Assembly (NCBI RefSeq): GCF_000204645.1
Contig: NC_015422.1
Span: 1,691,001 to 1,755,000, forward strand
DNA from: Alicycliphilus denitrificans K601
GTDB taxonomy: Bacteria; Pseudomonadota; Gammaproteobacteria; Burkholderiales; Burkholderiaceae_C
Direction of reading: 5' to 3'
DNA length: 64,000 bases
Each line of letters opens with the position of its first letter. The first letter of the stretch is position 1. Made by a program: the position numbers and the translations under genes. Below are positions 63,317 to 64,000 of the stretch, in pieces. The notes under the pieces were generated by a model. The model saw only the letters and a program-made list of their open reading frames with translations. It was not told the DNA's origin and did not search any database.

Positions 63317-64000
63317 ATGTTCAAGTGGCTCTTGGAAAACAGCCTGGCCAACCGGCTGCTGGTCCTGGCGACGGCGGCGGTGCTCATGGCCTACGGCGCG
63401 TTCACCCTTTCGCGCACGCCGGTCGATGTGTTTCCCGACCTCAACAAGCCCACCGTGACCCTGATGGCCGAGGCCGGCGGCATGGCGGCCCAGGAGGTCG
63501 AGCAGCTCATCACCTTTGTGCTGGAGACCTCCATGAACGGCCTTCCCGGCGTGGAGAGCGTGCGCTCCACGTCGAGCGCCGGCCTGTCCTTCGTCTACGT
63601 CACCTTCGACTGGAGCGTGGACATCTTCCGCGCCCGGCAGATGGTGGCTGAGCGCCTTGCGGCGATGGAGGAGGCGCTGCCCCCGGGCATCACGCCGACC
63701 ATGGGGCCGGTGAGTTCCATCATGGGCGAGATCATGCAAGTGGCGATTCCCATCGACCCCGCGCGCACCACGTCCATGGCCGTGCGCGAGTACGCCGACT
63801 GGGTGCTGCGCCCGCGCCTGCTGGCCATCCCCGGCGTGGCGCAGGTGATACCGATCGGCGGCGAGGTGCGCCAGTTCCAGGTGCAGCCCGACACGGCGCG
63901 CATGGCGCAGCTGGGCATCACGCACGAGCAGCTGACGGCCGCGCTCAAGGGCTTTTCGGCCAATACCTCGGGGGGCTTCCTGGAGCTCAACGGACGCGAG
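63317..64000 (+). CDS. czcA: RND heavy-metal efflux pump, CzcA-like (partial)
   Basis: The first 228 residues of an RND pump of about 1050 residues; it runs off the right edge. The first membrane helix (LANRLLVLATAAVLMAYGAF), TPVDVFPDLNKPTVTLMAEA, EVEQLITFVLETSMNGLPGV and GPVSSIMGEIMQVAI are typical of the heavy-metal subfamily. It exports divalent cations (Co, Zn, Cd or Cu/Ag) with protons. The metal-specifying motif in TM4 lies beyond the window. Confidence 0.92.
   Translation, partial: MFKWLLENSLANRLLVLATAAVLMAYGAFTLSRTPVDVFPDLNKPTVTLMAEAGGMAAQEVEQLITFVLETSMNGLPGVESVRSTSSAGLSFVYVTFDWSVDIFRARQMVAERLAAMEEALPPGITPTMGPVSSIMGEIMQVAIPIDPARTTSMAVREYADWVLRPRLLAIPGVAQVIPIGGEVRQFQVQPDTARMAQLGITHEQLTAALKGFSANTSGGFLELNGRE

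Overview
The window is GC-rich bacterial DNA whose gene content and order (hemC-hemD-hemX-hemY next to ppc, a small uncharacterised gene ahead of uvrC-pgsA, flhDC beside bfr and ahpCF, a ccoNO-type oxidase, czc-type efflux genes) suggest a betaproteobacterium of the Comamonadaceae (Acidovorax, Alicycliphilus, Comamonas or Delftia type). The genus cannot be fixed from the sequence alone.

Bases 1 to about 18571 look like the integrase end of an integrative (ICE-like) element. It ends in a tyrosine integrase gene (17133-18335, minus) and a displaced 60-base 3' end of a tRNA-Leu(UAA) gene (18512-18571), the expected attachment scar. The other end lies outside the window. From left to right the element carries an arsenic operon (arsR, ArsI/CadI-like gene, arsC, acr3, second arsC), a PadR-chrA pair for chromate with a GNAT gene, a set of backbone genes (ParB-like, DUF932, DUF2958, RadC-like) separated by long duplicated non-coding units, and a cargo island at 11066-16993.

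That island is the most unusual part. A plus-strand operon (TIR protein, SLOG-like protein, TIR-like ThsB/DUF1863 protein) runs tail to tail into a tightly overlapping minus-strand operon (TIR protein, Nmad2-like protein, MazG-like protein, uracil-DNA-glycosylase-like protein). A toxin-antitoxin pair lies between this and the integrase. Three TIR-type proteins, a nucleotide-ligand-binding fold and three proteins of nucleotide or DNA-base handling families suggest a nucleotide-based anti-phage or conflict system. I cannot match the combination to a system I know.

From 18584 onward the sequence looks chromosomal: uvrC, pgsA, HU, tRNA-Val and ppiD; then an acyl-CoA catabolic cluster (24960-36291) with an orphan periplasmic binding protein, two enoyl-CoA hydratases, two CoA ligases, a biotin-dependent carboxylase, an HMG-CoA-lyase-like enzyme and a TetR regulator; an IS3 remnant; tRNA-Leu(CAA); cysM, a NUDIX gene, tusA-like, galU and valS; a compact cbb3-like oxidase locus; hem genes; ppc; flhDC; bacterioferritin, ahpC, ahpF and catalase (oxidative stress); and finally a czc-like heavy-metal efflux operon that runs off the right edge.
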